64,000 nucleotides of DNA from Pseudalkalibacillus decolorationis (GCF_024609785.1 NZ_JANHJQ010000004.1:124001-188000); one strand, 5' to 3'; counted from the stretch's first letter, positions 9,117-17,790 are shown. Numbers and translations are program-made. Notes: a model not told the origin generated them from the letters alone.

Positions 9117-10343
9117 ATGAAGCTTGCTCCAATAACAACGAACGAGCGAATAGAGTCACTAGATATTATCAGAGGCTTTGCTTTGCTCGGAATTTTCCTC
9201 GTAAACATGCCCGCCTTTTTTGCACCGGCTTTAAAATACGACTTATACGGATTAACACCAGAGTACGATGGAATCGATCAATGGGTTCGTCTTATTTTTG
9301 ACCTGTTTGTACAAGCCAAATTTTATCCAATGTTTTCTTTCCTATTTGGACTCGGTTTTTATATCTTTTTAACGCGTGCCGAGCAAAACACGGAAAGACC
9401 GAAGCTATTATTTGGACTTCGCTTGTTGATCTTATTGCTATTTGGGCTATTGCACTTAGTCCTATTTTGGTATGGGGATATTTTACATACGTACGCAATA
9501 TCCGGATTCTTTCTATTATTCTTTTATAAAAGAAAAGCGAAAACAGTCCTCATCTGGGCTTTGGCACTAATTTCTTTATTCTATGTGTTTATGGCATCCC
9601 CATTACTCCTACCCGAATCATTGCTTGAGCGGTCAAATGAGTGGAATCAGTCTGTAGGTTCTGAAAAGGTTGAGGAAGCCGTTCAAATATATAAGCACAA
9701 GACATATATGGAATTAATCTCGTACAGGTATACAAATGAGGTTGTTCCTATTCTAGAAAACATCCCTTACTCAATCCCACATATCCTCGGATTATTTCTA
9801 CTGGGACTTTATATAGGGAAAAAAGGGATACTTGCAAACCCAAGCCAACACAAACGTTTCATTCGATTAACTTGGATGATCAGTGGATTAATAGCCATTC
9901 CATTTTCAATATGGCTTGCTGCAATTCAACTGGATACGCTCAATTACGGAGCATACCACGATATTGTAAGCCTATTTGTCCTTACCGTAGGTGGTCCCTT
10001 TTTGACATCGTTTTATGTATTCTCATTTGTGCTTTTGCTACAAAACGGACGTTGGCGAAAAGTGCTTGACCCAATCGGAACAACCGGAAGAATGGCTTTG
10101 ACGAATTATTTAGCGCAAACCGTAATAACCCTGGTGATAATACTCGGATTTGAACTGTATAATGAGCTAAGCATAACGACTGGATTACTTTTGACGCTAG
10201 TCATTTATGGGCTGCAAGTTGTATTTAGTGTTTTTTGGTTAAAGCATTTCCGGTTCGGGCCCCTTGAATGGGTATGGCGTTCGCTGACATATGGCCGATT
10301 GCAATCAATGAGAATTAACCAGCCAACAAAAAGTACTAATTAA
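9117..10343 (+). CDS. DUF418 family multi-pass membrane protein
   Basis: A 408-residue protein starting ATG behind AAAGAGGGGG. It begins with the family hallmark ERIESLDIIRGFALLGIFLV and continues with about nine to ten membrane helices, a GLGFYIFL segment, LFGLLHLVLFWYGDIL and a C-terminal GTTGRMALTNYLAQT motif typical of the DUF418/YeiB family, which belongs to the acyltransferase-3-like group. The C-terminus includes FRFGPLEWVWRSLTY, also conserved in the family. The cellular role is not established. It is transcribed divergently from the copper gene and stands alone. Confidence 0.9.
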   Translation: MKLAPITTNERIESLDIIRGFALLGIFLVNMPAFFAPALKYDLYGLTPEYDGIDQWVRLIFDLFVQAKFYPMFSFLFGLGFYIFLTRAEQNTERPKLLFGLRLLILLLFGLLHLVLFWYGDILHTYAISGFFLLFFYKRKAKTVLIWALALISLFYVFMASPLLLPESLLERSNEWNQSVGSEKVEEAVQIYKHKTYMELISYRYTNEVVPILENIPYSIPHILGLFLLGLYIGKKGILANPSQHKRFIRLTWMISGLIAIPFSIWLAAIQLDTLNYGAYHDIVSLFVLTVGGPFLTSFYVFSFVLLLQNGRWRKVLDPIGTTGRMALTNYLAQTVITLVIILGFELYNELSITTGLLLTLVIYGLQVVFSVFWLKHFRFGPLEWVWRSLTYGRLQSMRINQPTKSTN

Positions 10344-10514
10344 TTCTACTAAAAATCAAAACTTGTGTAAATTTCTCGGGAAATATGTCGTTTCATTTTA
10401 TTAATAATTTCCAACCTGTTTTCTTACTTAGTTGTTTAAAATGTAAAAAGGTCAAGGAGTCTCCTCCCTCATCATAGAATATATACAGGTATGCTTTTAA
10501 AAGGGGGACTATAA

Positions 10515-10877
10515 TTGAAGATTTATAGATTTGATCAAGAGGTAGGTAAACACATTACGCAATTCGATTCTAGCTTTATTATGTCTCGGGTTGTAGCAGC
10601 TGATGAGCCCGCGCATATAGGGTGTATGCACATCAAAGCTGAAGGCATTGTAGGTTACCATAAAGCAGTTTCAGATCAATTGTTCCTTGTTGTGGCGGGT
10701 GAAGGATGGGTTCGAGGAGAAGAAGATGAGAAAACTAAGATCAAAACCGGAGAAGTAGCTTTCTGGGAAGATGGAGAATGGCATGAGTCAGGAACAGATA
10801 CAGGAATGACAGCGATTGTTATAGAATCGACCAACCTAGACCCCTCTATTTTCATGCCCGATAAGGATGATCAGTAG
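10515..10877 (+). CDS. Small cupin-domain protein
   Basis: A 120-residue single-domain cupin. The first half of the metal-binding motif is loosely matched by GYHKAVSDQLFLVVAGEGW, and the second half by AFWEDGEWHESGTDTG. The start is TTG at 10515, supported by AAGGGGG about 8 nt upstream. No catalytic residue set identifies a reaction; family members include small isomerases, sugar-binding and stress proteins. It is followed at once by a strong hairpin shared with the convergent methyltransferase gene. Confidence 0.82.
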   Translation: MKIYRFDQEVGKHITQFDSSFIMSRVVAADEPAHIGCMHIKAEGIVGYHKAVSDQLFLVVAGEGWVRGEEDEKTKIKTGEVAFWEDGEWHESGTDTGMTAIVIESTNLDPSIFMPDKDDQ

Positions 10878-10893
10878 TTACTTAAGGAGTATT

Positions 10894-10925
10894 GAGTTGA
10901 CTCAGCTTTGTGGCTGAGTCAACTC
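10894..10925. terminator. Bidirectional hairpin terminator
   Basis: GAGTTGACTCAGC and GCTGAGTCAACTC form a perfect 13-bp stem with a 6-nt loop, between the convergent cupin and methyltransferase genes. T-runs are weak on both sides. Confidence 0.75.
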
Positions 10926-10929
10926 TAAA

Positions 10930-12138
10930 CTAGCCTTTGATCTTTTTAATAATCGCAACCTTTAGGTAGTCTCCTTCTGGAAACGCCTTGATTGTTTTAA
11001 AGTCTTTTGGAAGTGAGTACTCGTCCATCAATTTATACGATCCGTTCATCTCTTTAAACGCCTGCTCGATAAATTGCTTGAACTTGCTCATGTCGAAGCC
11101 AGCGTAGTTCGTTGAAGCAACAATCGTACCCTGGTCTTCAGTTATCGAAATGGCTTCTTTTATAAGATCCTTGTAATCCTTTGCGACACTGAAACGATGC
11201 TTTTTCGAACGGGCAAAGCTTGGTGGATCAAGGATGACCATATCAAACTTCAAGTTGTTTCGTTTTGCATATTTGAAATAGTTGAACACGTCCATAACAC
11301 GAATATCATGGGCTTCATAATCGATTTCATTTATGCTGAACTGTTCAATCGTCTTACTTAAGCTTCTCTTTGCGAGGTCAATGCTAGTCGTTTTCGAAGC
11401 CCCACCAAGTGCAGCAAAGACTGAAAACGCTCCTGTGTAAGAAAATGTATTAAGGACCGTCTTTCCTTCCGAGTACTGGTCGTGAATCGCTTCTCTAACG
11501 TCCCTTTGATCGAGAAAGACTCCAACCATTGCCCCATCATTCAAATATACCGCAAAATTGACTCCATTTTCTTTTACTAAGATTGGAAATTCACCGCGTT
11601 CACCTGTTACGAAGTCATCCTCGTCAATGTATTGACCCTTTTGATCAAAACGCTTCTTCTGATAGATTGCCTTGTACTCCACGAATTGTTTCAACGATTC
11701 CAAGACATAATCTTTAAATTTATAAATGCCTTCACTGTACCAATTAATCAAATAATAACCATCAAAATAATCGATCGTGAAACCGCCAATGCCATCCCCT
11801 TCACCGTTAAAAACACGAAACGCAGTTGTGTTTGGATCATTGAAAAAGGCTTTGCGAAAGTCAAGAGCAGCTTGAATTTTACGATCAAAAAGTCCTTGAT
11901 CGATTGCTTCATCTTCTTTTCTCGTTAAAATCCAACCGCTGCCTTTGTTCTGTTCCCCATAATATCCTTTACCTAAAAAGCGACCTGTATCATCGACAAC
12001 CTTTATAAGCGTTCCTTCTTCTTGTAGATCATTGGGATTAAGAATCGCATCCTTAAAAAGCAGTGGGTAGCCACCTGCAAATTTATTACTGAATTTCGAT
12101 TTGACGGTTATCGTCGTTTCTATACTCATCACGGACAT
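10930..12138 (-). CDS. Class I SAM-dependent rRNA methyltransferase, RlmI/YwbD-like
   Basis: A protein of about 400 residues with an N-terminal PUA-like RNA-binding region (residues 5-80) and a C-terminal Rossmann methyltransferase. Motif I is LNTFSYTGAFSVFAALGGA and the catalytic region is DMVILDPPSFARSK. This arrangement matches RlmI-type enzymes that methylate C5 of a cytosine in 23S rRNA. Two in-frame ATGs exist: 12138 directly abuts TTAGG, while 12129 is spaced 9 nt from it and is the better start, giving 399 residues. It is monocistronic. Confidence 0.88.
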   Translation of the reverse strand: MSVMSIETTITVKSKFSNKFAGGYPLLFKDAILNPNDLQEEGTLIKVVDDTGRFLGKGYYGEQNKGSGWILTRKEDEAIDQGLFDRKIQAALDFRKAFFNDPNTTAFRVFNGEGDGIGGFTIDYFDGYYLINWYSEGIYKFKDYVLESLKQFVEYKAIYQKKRFDQKGQYIDEDDFVTGERGEFPILVKENGVNFAVYLNDGAMVGVFLDQRDVREAIHDQYSEGKTVLNTFSYTGAFSVFAALGGASKTTSIDLAKRSLSKTIEQFSINEIDYEAHDIRVMDVFNYFKYAKRNNLKFDMVILDPPSFARSKKHRFSVAKDYKDLIKEAISITEDQGTIVASTNYAGFDMSKFKQFIEQAFKEMNGSYKLMDEYSLPKDFKTIKAFPEGDYLKVAIIKKIKG

Positions 12139-12499
12139 CCTAACTGTCTGAATTTAAATGCTAACTCTATCCTACCACTATCTTTCTCTCCGTTTTTAAT
12201 AATTATTTAAGAATTTGTTTGGGGGTGATTCGTGGAAATAAAGTTGTTTACTTTAAAATAAAGTTCTATACTGAAACCAATTCACAGTCTTCCGCTATCA
12301 GGGATTGTTGAATAACATCTTCACTGACTGGGTTTGTAAGGGGAGTTGTTTTATTATTAAACCAATCAAAAAAAAAATAAAAATAAAGGAGTGATGGAAG
12401 TGCGTTATCTTGTTTTGAGAACCAACCGGCCCCTGTGATAATGTTTTAGCTATACCCAATATCTGAATATTAATAACTTGAGGTGAGGGGAGAAAGCAA
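12139..12499. other. Gene-free gap with weak repeats
   Basis: No supportable gene is present. A CTTCCGCTAT plus TTGTTGAATAA block at about 12290 is related to blocks near 13040 and 14070. A 12-codon frame with a good site (GTG at 12400, stop at 12436) is too short to call. Confidence 0.5.
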
Positions 12500-13036
12500 A
12501 TGAACCTAGAACTGATGGATATTTTTCGCATGGAATATGACTTTAGTTGGGATACTGAGACCTGGTTTTTACCTTTAGAATCTGCTCTTGAGGATTTAAA
12601 TTCCACAGATGCAAGCTGGCAACCCCCTGGAGGAGGGAATACAATTTGGCAAACTGTGAACCATCTAAATTATTACAACGCCCTACTTGTTAGACAAATC
12701 AATGGCACAACGCCTAGAAAAAAGGCATTTAATAACAAGGCTACATTTGGAGATATCGGGGAACCAGATTCTGAAAAATGGAAGGCAGTCTTGGCAGAGA
12801 ATACATTTGGAGATATCGGGGACCCAGCAGATTCTAAAAAATGGAAGGCAGCCTTGGCAGAAACACGCCTAATTTGTGAAAATTTGCGTAAATCACTAGC
12901 ACAAGTTAATGACAGTCAGCTGGAAGAGGAACATGTTGGGGGTCTGGCTCGTCAAATTTTGCACAACGTATACCATATAGGGCAAATTGTATTAATTCGC
13001 AAACAACAAGGCTCTTGGCCAAAGGAGCGAGAATAA
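12500..13036 (+). CDS. DinB/YfiT-like family protein with an internal duplication
   Basis: A 178-residue four-helix DinB-superfamily protein. The presumed metal-binding histidines lie in TVNHLNYYNALL (near residue 55) and in HNVYHIGQIVLIRKQQG near the C-terminus. Family members are small metal-dependent thiol-linked enzymes of varied or unknown function. Residues about 78-97 (ATFGDIGEPDSEKWKAVLAE) are repeated immediately as NTFGDIGDPADSKKWKAALAE, so the protein is about 21 residues longer than relatives. The start follows AGGTGAGGGGAG. A T-rich terminator follows the gene. Confidence 0.88.
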   Translation: MNLELMDIFRMEYDFSWDTETWFLPLESALEDLNSTDASWQPPGGGNTIWQTVNHLNYYNALLVRQINGTTPRKKAFNNKATFGDIGEPDSEKWKAVLAENTFGDIGDPADSKKWKAALAETRLICENLRKSLAQVNDSQLEEEHVGGLARQILHNVYHIGQIVLIRKQQGSWPKERE

Positions 13037-13053
13037 TTTGTATATTCCGCTAT

Positions 13054-13090
13054 AGGGCGCGCTAATCGAATAAAGATCGCGCTCTTTTTT
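13054..13090 (+). terminator. Terminator of the DinB gene
   Basis: AGGGCGCG pairs with CGCGCTCT (one G-T pair) around a 16-nt loop and is followed by a T-run. Confidence 0.8.
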
Positions 13091-13140
13091 TATGTCTAGG
13101 GCCAGATTGTTGAATAATTTATGTTAAAAGGAGGTAATAC

Positions 13141-14037
13141 ATGGATTACATTTCACCGAAAGAAGCGACGTTAAAGATGAAACGGTGGCCTAAAGATACC
13201 ATAGCGGCGGGTCGTCGTCATACCGTTGGGCTTAAATCTGACGGTACGGTGACGGCTGTGGGTGATAATAATTATGGCCAATGTGATGTAAGCGGCTGGC
13301 GCGATATGGTGGCGGTCGCGGCAGGTAATGTTCATATGGCGACGAACACGGGTAATGCTCATACAATCGGGCTTAAATCTGACAGTACTGTGGCGGCTGT
13401 GGGTTGGAATAAGCATGACGAATGCGATGTAAACGACTGGCGCGATATTGTAGCGGTTGCGGCGGGTTGGCGTCGTACTATTGGGCTTAAATCGGATGGC
13501 ACGGTGGTAGCAGTAGGCCGAAATAATGAAGGTCAATGCAATGTTAGCGGCTGGCGTGATATGGTGGCGGTTGCGGCGGGTGACTGGCATACCGTCGGCC
13601 TTAAATCGGACGGCACGGTGACGATTGGGGGTAATAATGTGTATGGCCAATGCAATGTAAGCGGCTGGCGCGACATAGTGGCGGCAGCCGCGGGTTACCT
13701 TCATACCGTCGGGCTTAAATCGGACGGTACGGTGACGGCTGTGGGTTTGAATAAGCATGAGCAATGCGATGTAAGCGACTGGCGCGGTATCGTGGCGATA
13801 GCGGCGGGTAGTAATCATACCATCGGCCTTAAATCGGACGGCACGGTGGCGGCTGTGGGTTTGAATAAACATGACCAATGCAATGTAAGCGGCTGGCGTG
13901 ATATGGTGGCGGTTGCGGCGGGTTGTGCTCATACTCTCGGCCTTAAATCGGACGGCACGGTGGTTGCTGTGGGTGATAATGAATATGGCCAATGCAATGT
14001 AAGCGGCTGGCGCGGCATCCAACTGCCCGGCAATTAG
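13141..14037 (+). CDS. RCC1-like tandem-repeat protein
   Basis: A 298-residue protein with an AAAGGAGGTAATAC start context. After about 25 residues it consists of seven units of about 41 residues with the consensus AAGxxHTxGLKSDGTVxAVG followed by xNxxGQCxVSGWRDxVAV. This is the pattern of bacterial RCC1-type beta-propeller repeats. Seven blades would close a propeller. There is no signal peptide or anchor, so it may be cytoplasmic. The repeats are near-identical in DNA and much richer in G+C than the surroundings, which suggests recent expansion or transfer. The complementary strand is also open for about 280 codons, as an effect of codon bias. Function is unknown, though such propellers usually bind proteins. 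Confidence 0.88.
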   Translation: MDYISPKEATLKMKRWPKDTIAAGRRHTVGLKSDGTVTAVGDNNYGQCDVSGWRDMVAVAAGNVHMATNTGNAHTIGLKSDSTVAAVGWNKHDECDVNDWRDIVAVAAGWRRTIGLKSDGTVVAVGRNNEGQCNVSGWRDMVAVAAGDWHTVGLKSDGTVTIGGNNVYGQCNVSGWRDIVAAAAGYLHTVGLKSDGTVTAVGLNKHEQCDVSDWRGIVAIAAGSNHTIGLKSDGTVAAVGLNKHDQCNVSGWRDMVAVAAGCAHTLGLKSDGTVVAVGDNEYGQCNVSGWRGIQLPGN

Positions 14038-14070
14038 TTTTCGGCTATCCGTAAAAGTGTGTTGATTGAT

Positions 14071-14113
14071 CTTCCGTTATAGGGCGCGTTCATCTAAAAA
14101 CGCGTCATTCTTT
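14071..14113 (+). terminator. Degraded copy of the upstream terminator unit
   Basis: CTTCCGTTATAGGGCGCG followed by an A-rich loop and CGCGTCAT repeats the terminator at 13040-13090 in degenerate form. It probably terminates the RCC1-like gene. Confidence 0.55.
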
Positions 14114-14248
14114 ATTGGACCAATGTGGAATTAAAACCTATTCACGTTATGTAACTCATATATAAAGATTCTGTGTTCCTTCATAATGAAACAATTCTCA
14201 CCCTAACATAAGTTCAGCATCTCCCGGTAGGACCCCAATGGTGAGAGA

Positions 14249-14546
14249 TCAGCCTTTTATTTGTTTCAGTTCCGAAATGCTTTCCTGAGCTTGCTTCAAA
14301 TGTGAAAAAATATGCTTGCTCTGTTCATATAACAGATTTCCGTTTCTGTTATGGTATCCGTTTGCCGATACGATTAAAGAGAGGGACACCCAATTCACTT
14401 TCTAGTAACTTGATTTGCTGGATCAGATTAGGTTGAGAAACCATAATTTTCTCTGCTGCTCTTGAAAAATGAAGTTCCTCGCAGATAACCATGAAGTATT
14501 CCAACTGCCTTAATTCTATGTAAACTCCCCTTCCAACTATTTTCAT
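14249..14546 (-). pseudogene. Broken LysR-type regulator, N-terminal part
   Basis: The N-terminal helix-turn-helix of a LysR regulator is clear (IELRQLEYFMVICEELHFSR, then AAEKIMVSQPNLIQQIKLLE). The frame stops after GKRIP at 14349. The expected continuation is visible downstream in other frames (TITETG, then NLLYEQSKHIFSHLKQAQES) up to a stop at 14249, which requires two small frameshifts. No effector-binding domain is left. The gene is therefore a remnant. Confidence 0.82.
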
Positions 14547-14663
14547 AACTATAACTTATCATAATGATAAGAAACACTGCATTGATAAACTCTTGGGGGC
14601 TAGATATACTTGCGTTGTAATCAGTTATTTGAATTTTTTTAAAAATGAATGGAGGTTTTTATT

Positions 14664-14807
14664 ATGTCAAATGCATTGTTAAGTACGGCTAAGTCTGTTC
14701 GCCAAATGGTTATTCAACAGGTTCAATCGATTCCTGAGGAGCTGTTTGACGTTCAACCCGAACCATTTAATAATACGATGCGATGTAGACAATATGACAT
14801 ACTTTAA
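14664..14807 (+). pseudogene. Truncated DinB-superfamily gene
   Basis: A good site (GGAGG) precedes ATG 14664. The 47 residues (MSNALLSTAKSVRQMVIQQV onward, through IPEELFDVQPEPFNNTMR) match the first helix and FNNT-(I/M)-R-W region of DinB-type proteins. After that the reading becomes unrelated and stops. The rest of the gene is missing, so this is a deletion remnant beside the broken lysR, from which it would have been divergent. Confidence 0.65.
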
Positions 14808-14983
14808 AGCTCATGATGATACACGCCTCTTCTAGGACCCTTCGAGGCGGTCTCTCAATAATAGGGCACCAAATATAATGTCCGGTTAGAACATCAGCAA
14901 ACGGAGGAGAAGTCACAGCCGCTGAATTGTCTTTATGATTTTGAATAATGAATTTGTCATATGGGAGAGGAGACAGTCAAACG

Positions 14984-15394
14984 ATGGGGAATAAAATGGA
15001 CAAAACAAATGTAGACGAAACGTTATGCAGTCGAGCATTTCAGGCTTTCCGTACAGCAATTGAGGAAGGAGATACTGCACATTTTCTAACGCTAGTGGAT
15101 GAGGAATTTCACTTTTCCGTTCCATTGCCAATCGATGGTTGGAAAGAAAAACAAATAGGTGCACAGCGTTTTAATGAACTGATTCGCTTTGAACGGGAAG
15201 TTTTGCAAGTAAAGCTTACTCCTTTGATTGAACTTCATGATACTCATTTTGGGATTGTAGTATTTCAAGCTGAAGGGACTTTGAGCAACCAACCATTTCG
15301 CAATGAACTTGCTATAGTTTTTGAATTCAAGCACAATCAAATCAGATCATTTAAAGAATTTGTAGGTATGCCACTTAAAAAATATGAGGAATAA
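14984..15394 (+). CDS. NTF2/SnoaL-like protein
   Basis: A 136-residue protein predicted to adopt the cone-shaped NTF2-like fold: an N-terminal helix (CSRAFQAFRTAIEEGDTAHF), a LVDEEFHFSVPLPIDGW segment, and C-terminal strands ending in IRSFKEFVGMP. SnoaL-like proteins are small polyketide-cyclase-type enzymes or binding proteins. No substrate can be assigned. The start at 14984 is chosen for GGAGAGGAG about 11 nt upstream; an in-frame ATG at 14948 has no site. Confidence 0.75.
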   Translation: MGNKMDKTNVDETLCSRAFQAFRTAIEEGDTAHFLTLVDEEFHFSVPLPIDGWKEKQIGAQRFNELIRFEREVLQVKLTPLIELHDTHFGIVVFQAEGTLSNQPFRNELAIVFEFKHNQIRSFKEFVGMPLKKYEE

Positions 15395-15501
15395 GTGAAG
15401 CCATTTATGAATGGACACAAGTGGTAATCAAGGACTTATCGTCTAAGGCTGTCACTTAGGTATATGGCAAGTCGATACGTGTAATCCATTTAACTATCTA
15501 G

Positions 15502-15600
15502 AAATAAAGAAAACTTGGCTAGCGCCAAGCCTTAGCGCAGGTGATCGCCGTAGTTGCACTTATACTATAGAAAGTATTTTTATACTTTCTTAACGTGTAA
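15502..15600 (+). repeat. Structured repeat element B, copy 1
   Basis: A 99-bp element beginning AAATAAAGAAAACTTGGC. It has a first hairpin CTTGGC/GCCAAG, a spacer ending GTAGTTGCACTTATACTATA, and a second hairpin GAAAGTAT-TTTT-ATACTTTC followed by TTAACGTG. The copy at 61008 has CTCGGC/GCCGAG in the first stem, so base changes are compensated. Confidence 0.75.
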
Positions 15601-15608
15601 AAAAACTT

Positions 15609-15638
15609 GGGGCTAACTCCTATTTTTGAGTTAGCCCC
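15609..15638 (-). terminator. Terminator of the ECF41 gene
   Basis: GGGGCTAACTC and GAGTTAGCCCC form a perfect 11-bp stem with an 8-nt loop. On the minus strand it is followed by AAG and seven T residues. Confidence 0.88.
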
Positions 15639-15644
15639 GTATTT

Positions 15645-16559
15645 TCAGTTATTGCCTTGTTTCATTCCCTTGGATCTGTCTTCGTTTAAACGGCTGAGTT
15701 TATCAGGATTTGCAACCATATAAACGGATTTTATTTTTCTATCCTTAAACTCAAACGAAACGACGTAGGCGACGTCTCCATCAATTGTAACAACAATTCC
15801 CGGTCCGCCGTTCACTCTTTTAAAATTAAAAGCAGCGTTCTCTGGTAATTTATTTATTACACCCTTGAACAGTTGTGTAATTCGATCTGCGGTGTAAATC
15901 GGCTTAATAGCAGCTTTAACTTTCCCACCACCATCTGCAAAGAAGATCGCATCTTTTTTTAGCATTTGCAGCATTTCAGAAATCTCACCGTTCTGAAGCG
16001 CAGCCATGAACTTTTCCACATAAACAGACATTTGTTTATAATTCTGCGGGTAAGAATCAGGTTCATGTACGAGGCTTTTCTTCGCTCGGTGAAAGATTTG
16101 CCGACAGTTTGTGCTGCTTTTATCCACCATGGAGGCAATTTCATCATAATCGTATTGAAAGACTTCCCTTAAAAGGAACACTGCTCTTTCGACTTCAGAC
16201 AATTGCTGCAACAACATTAAATAGGCAGTGGATACAGATTCCTTCATAAAGTAAGAACTAGCTGGATCAGCGAGGTAATCTTCAACTACCGGTTCGGGAA
16301 GCCAAGTTCCCACATATGTTTCTCTTTTATGGGAGGCAGACCTTAATTGGTCAATACAGCAATTGGTCGTAATTTTACACAAATAGGATTTTACGTTCGT
16401 AATTGACTGGGGATTTTCCAGCTTTTCAAAGGTAACGAATGTTTCTTGAACAATATCCTCCGCATCCATAACACTGCCCAACATTCGGTAGGCTAGAGAA
16501 AAAAGCAAGGGTTTATACGATTGATAAAGTTGCTCCATTTCCACATTCGGTTGCTTCAT
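15645..16559 (-). CDS. ECF41-type RNA polymerase sigma factor with SnoaL-like C-terminus
   Basis: A 304-residue protein. Sigma region 2 (LAYRMLGSVMDAEDIVQETF, residues 20-45) and region 4 (LSEVERAVFLLREVFQYDYD, residues 118-165) are followed by an NTF2-like extension from about residue 180. The extension carries the ECF41 hallmark DGGGKVKA. In this family the C-terminus acts as a built-in regulator in place of an anti-sigma factor. Neighbouring genes of ECF41 factors normally encode an oxidoreductase, epimerase or carboxymuconolactone decarboxylase. Here the upstream gene is a fragment of an oxidoreductase, overlapping by ATGA. A TGTCACA box lies further upstream. Confidence 0.88.
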   Translation of the reverse strand: MKQPNVEMEQLYQSYKPLLFSLAYRMLGSVMDAEDIVQETFVTFEKLENPQSITNVKSYLCKITTNCCIDQLRSASHKRETYVGTWLPEPVVEDYLADPASSYFMKESVSTAYLMLLQQLSEVERAVFLLREVFQYDYDEIASMVDKSSTNCRQIFHRAKKSLVHEPDSYPQNYKQMSVYVEKFMAALQNGEISEMLQMLKKDAIFFADGGGKVKAAIKPIYTADRITQLFKGVINKLPENAAFNFKRVNGGPGIVVTIDGDVAYVVSFEFKDRKIKSVYMVANPDKLSRLNEDRSKGMKQGNN

Positions 16560-16935
16560 ACTAACACCCGATCCCTTTTTAAAATGTGTAGCGCTGCCCG
16601 TTTCGCGCTAGCTACAGCAGCATCTACCAGTAATTCCTCGTCTCCTGTCCAATCTCCTGCTATATATAAACCCTTTATTTCAAGAACAGCAGGGCCAGGC
16701 CTTTCGGTTCTACCGGTATGAGGAAAATTATGCACCACCGTCATTTTAGGTAAAAACTGTTGCTCAACCACTTCTTTACGCCAACCTGGGTGAAGTAAAT
16801 CCATTGTATGTTCTAATTGTCGTTTATCAGATTGAGAGTCAATTGAGCTTTCGTTCAGGTCATGATATTTTAACAGGGAAACAACGGATGTTCCGTCGTT
16901 ACTTAATTTCGCTGCCCTAGATTGATTTGTAAAAG
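16556..16935 (-). pseudogene. 5'-truncated FAD-dependent oxidoreductase
   Basis: The last 125 or so residues of a flavin oxidoreductase/phytoene-desaturase-like protein remain. The C-terminal FAD-binding signature is visible: KGLYIAGDWTGDEELLVDAA, then VASAKRAALHIL. The frame is open upstream to about 16935 without a start or the N-terminal GxGxxG motif, so the 5' part has been lost. An internal ATG at 16804 could produce an 82-residue peptide but that would lack a fold. The gene overlaps the ECF41 gene by four bases, and oxidoreductases are typical ECF41 neighbours. Confidence 0.8.
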
Positions 16936-16944
16936 GGGTTCATT

Positions 16945-16951
16945 TGTGACA
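16945..16951 (-). promoter_or_regulatory. Possible ECF41 -35 box (TGTCACA)
   Basis: TGTCACA on the minus strand equals the -35 element I recall for ECF41 promoters. The matching -10 (CGTC about 16 nt downstream) is absent, because the sequence that follows enters the oxidoreductase fragment. This suggests that a deletion removed the -10 and the start of the gene. Confidence 0.35.
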
Positions 16952-16984
16952 CGACTATTTTTCTTTTTTTCTAACATTACATGT

Positions 16985-17749
16985 TTAAAAAGATATGTTC
17001 TTGTGAATATCCTCAATCAAATCTTGCGGGTTACTAAACACTTGGCGCAAACCGTATCCGACATATAACGGTGTTGTCGCATAGCGAGGCACAATCTTTA
17101 TAAATATCTTACCAAGCCAATGGTAGAAAAAGAGATTATAGCTAGAGCAGCCACGGCCATTGAAATAATTTAAAACATAATGCAAAACGTTTTGAATATA
17201 TTTGGAAGCCTGTTCAATATCATTGAGATTAGTAAGAATAATATTGAACTCCGTAAACCCAATCATCGGTTTCGTTGAAAGGTTTAGTTGAACCCCATTT
17301 GAAGAGTGAATTTCATTACCGATAAAATAATCTTCTTTTAAGTTGTCTCGGTAATCCGTGTTGTTCAAGCCTACAATTTGCATATGCGGGTGACGTACGG
17401 ATCCACCTGAGAGGGGGCCGTGGTTTTTAAAGAAAAGAACAGATTGAAACCTGCTGTCTTGTTCCATCTCCATCCATTTCTCAGTACCGAATCGAATCAA
17501 TTTATAAAGATGCTCTAAGGGATACTCTGATAACTCCGATTCACACTCATCCGTTTCGATTAATACCGTCTGGAAGGCATCCTGTAAAACGGGATATTTG
17601 TTTTTCACTAGGATGATAGAGTCGCGGGAATCCAATATTTCTGATAGTCCCTCCGTTTCACAAAACGGGCAGGCACGCTTCTGATGAATGTTGTTTGGCT
17701 TTTGGCTTGCTATTGCTTTATTAAAATGAAGAATCGTCTCCGTTTTCAT
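16985..17749 (-). CDS. DUF4931 protein, GalT/HIT-like
   Basis: A 254-residue protein resembling galactose-1-phosphate uridylyltransferase. An N-terminal CPFC motif (ACPFCETEG, near residue 27) could bind zinc, and the HIT-type active-site motif HPHMQIVG lies near residue 118 after HGPLSGGSVRH. Bacterial DUF4931 proteins are presumed nucleotidyl transferases or hydrolases of unknown substrate. The start follows AAAGGTGATTTA. No sugar pathway genes are near. Confidence 0.85.
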   Translation of the reverse strand: MKTETILHFNKAIASQKPNNIHQKRACPFCETEGLSEILDSRDSIILVKNKYPVLQDAFQTVLIETDECESELSEYPLEHLYKLIRFGTEKWMEMEQDSRFQSVLFFKNHGPLSGGSVRHPHMQIVGLNNTDYRDNLKEDYFIGNEIHSSNGVQLNLSTKPMIGFTEFNIILTNLNDIEQASKYIQNVLHYVLNYFNGRGCSSYNLFFYHWLGKIFIKIVPRYATTPLYVGYGLRQVFSNPQDLIEDIHKNISF

Positions 17750-17790
17750 TAAATCACCTTTTTACATTAGAATAACACATATACAGTGCA

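Noticed and set aside
12400-12438. 12-codon frame with a good ribosome site
   Set aside because: It is too short, with no feature linking it to regulation of the next gene.
13171-14022. 283-codon open frame opposite the RCC1-like gene
   Set aside because: It mirrors the repeat gene with no ribosome site and has a repetitive, implausible protein; codon bias of the plus-strand gene explains it.
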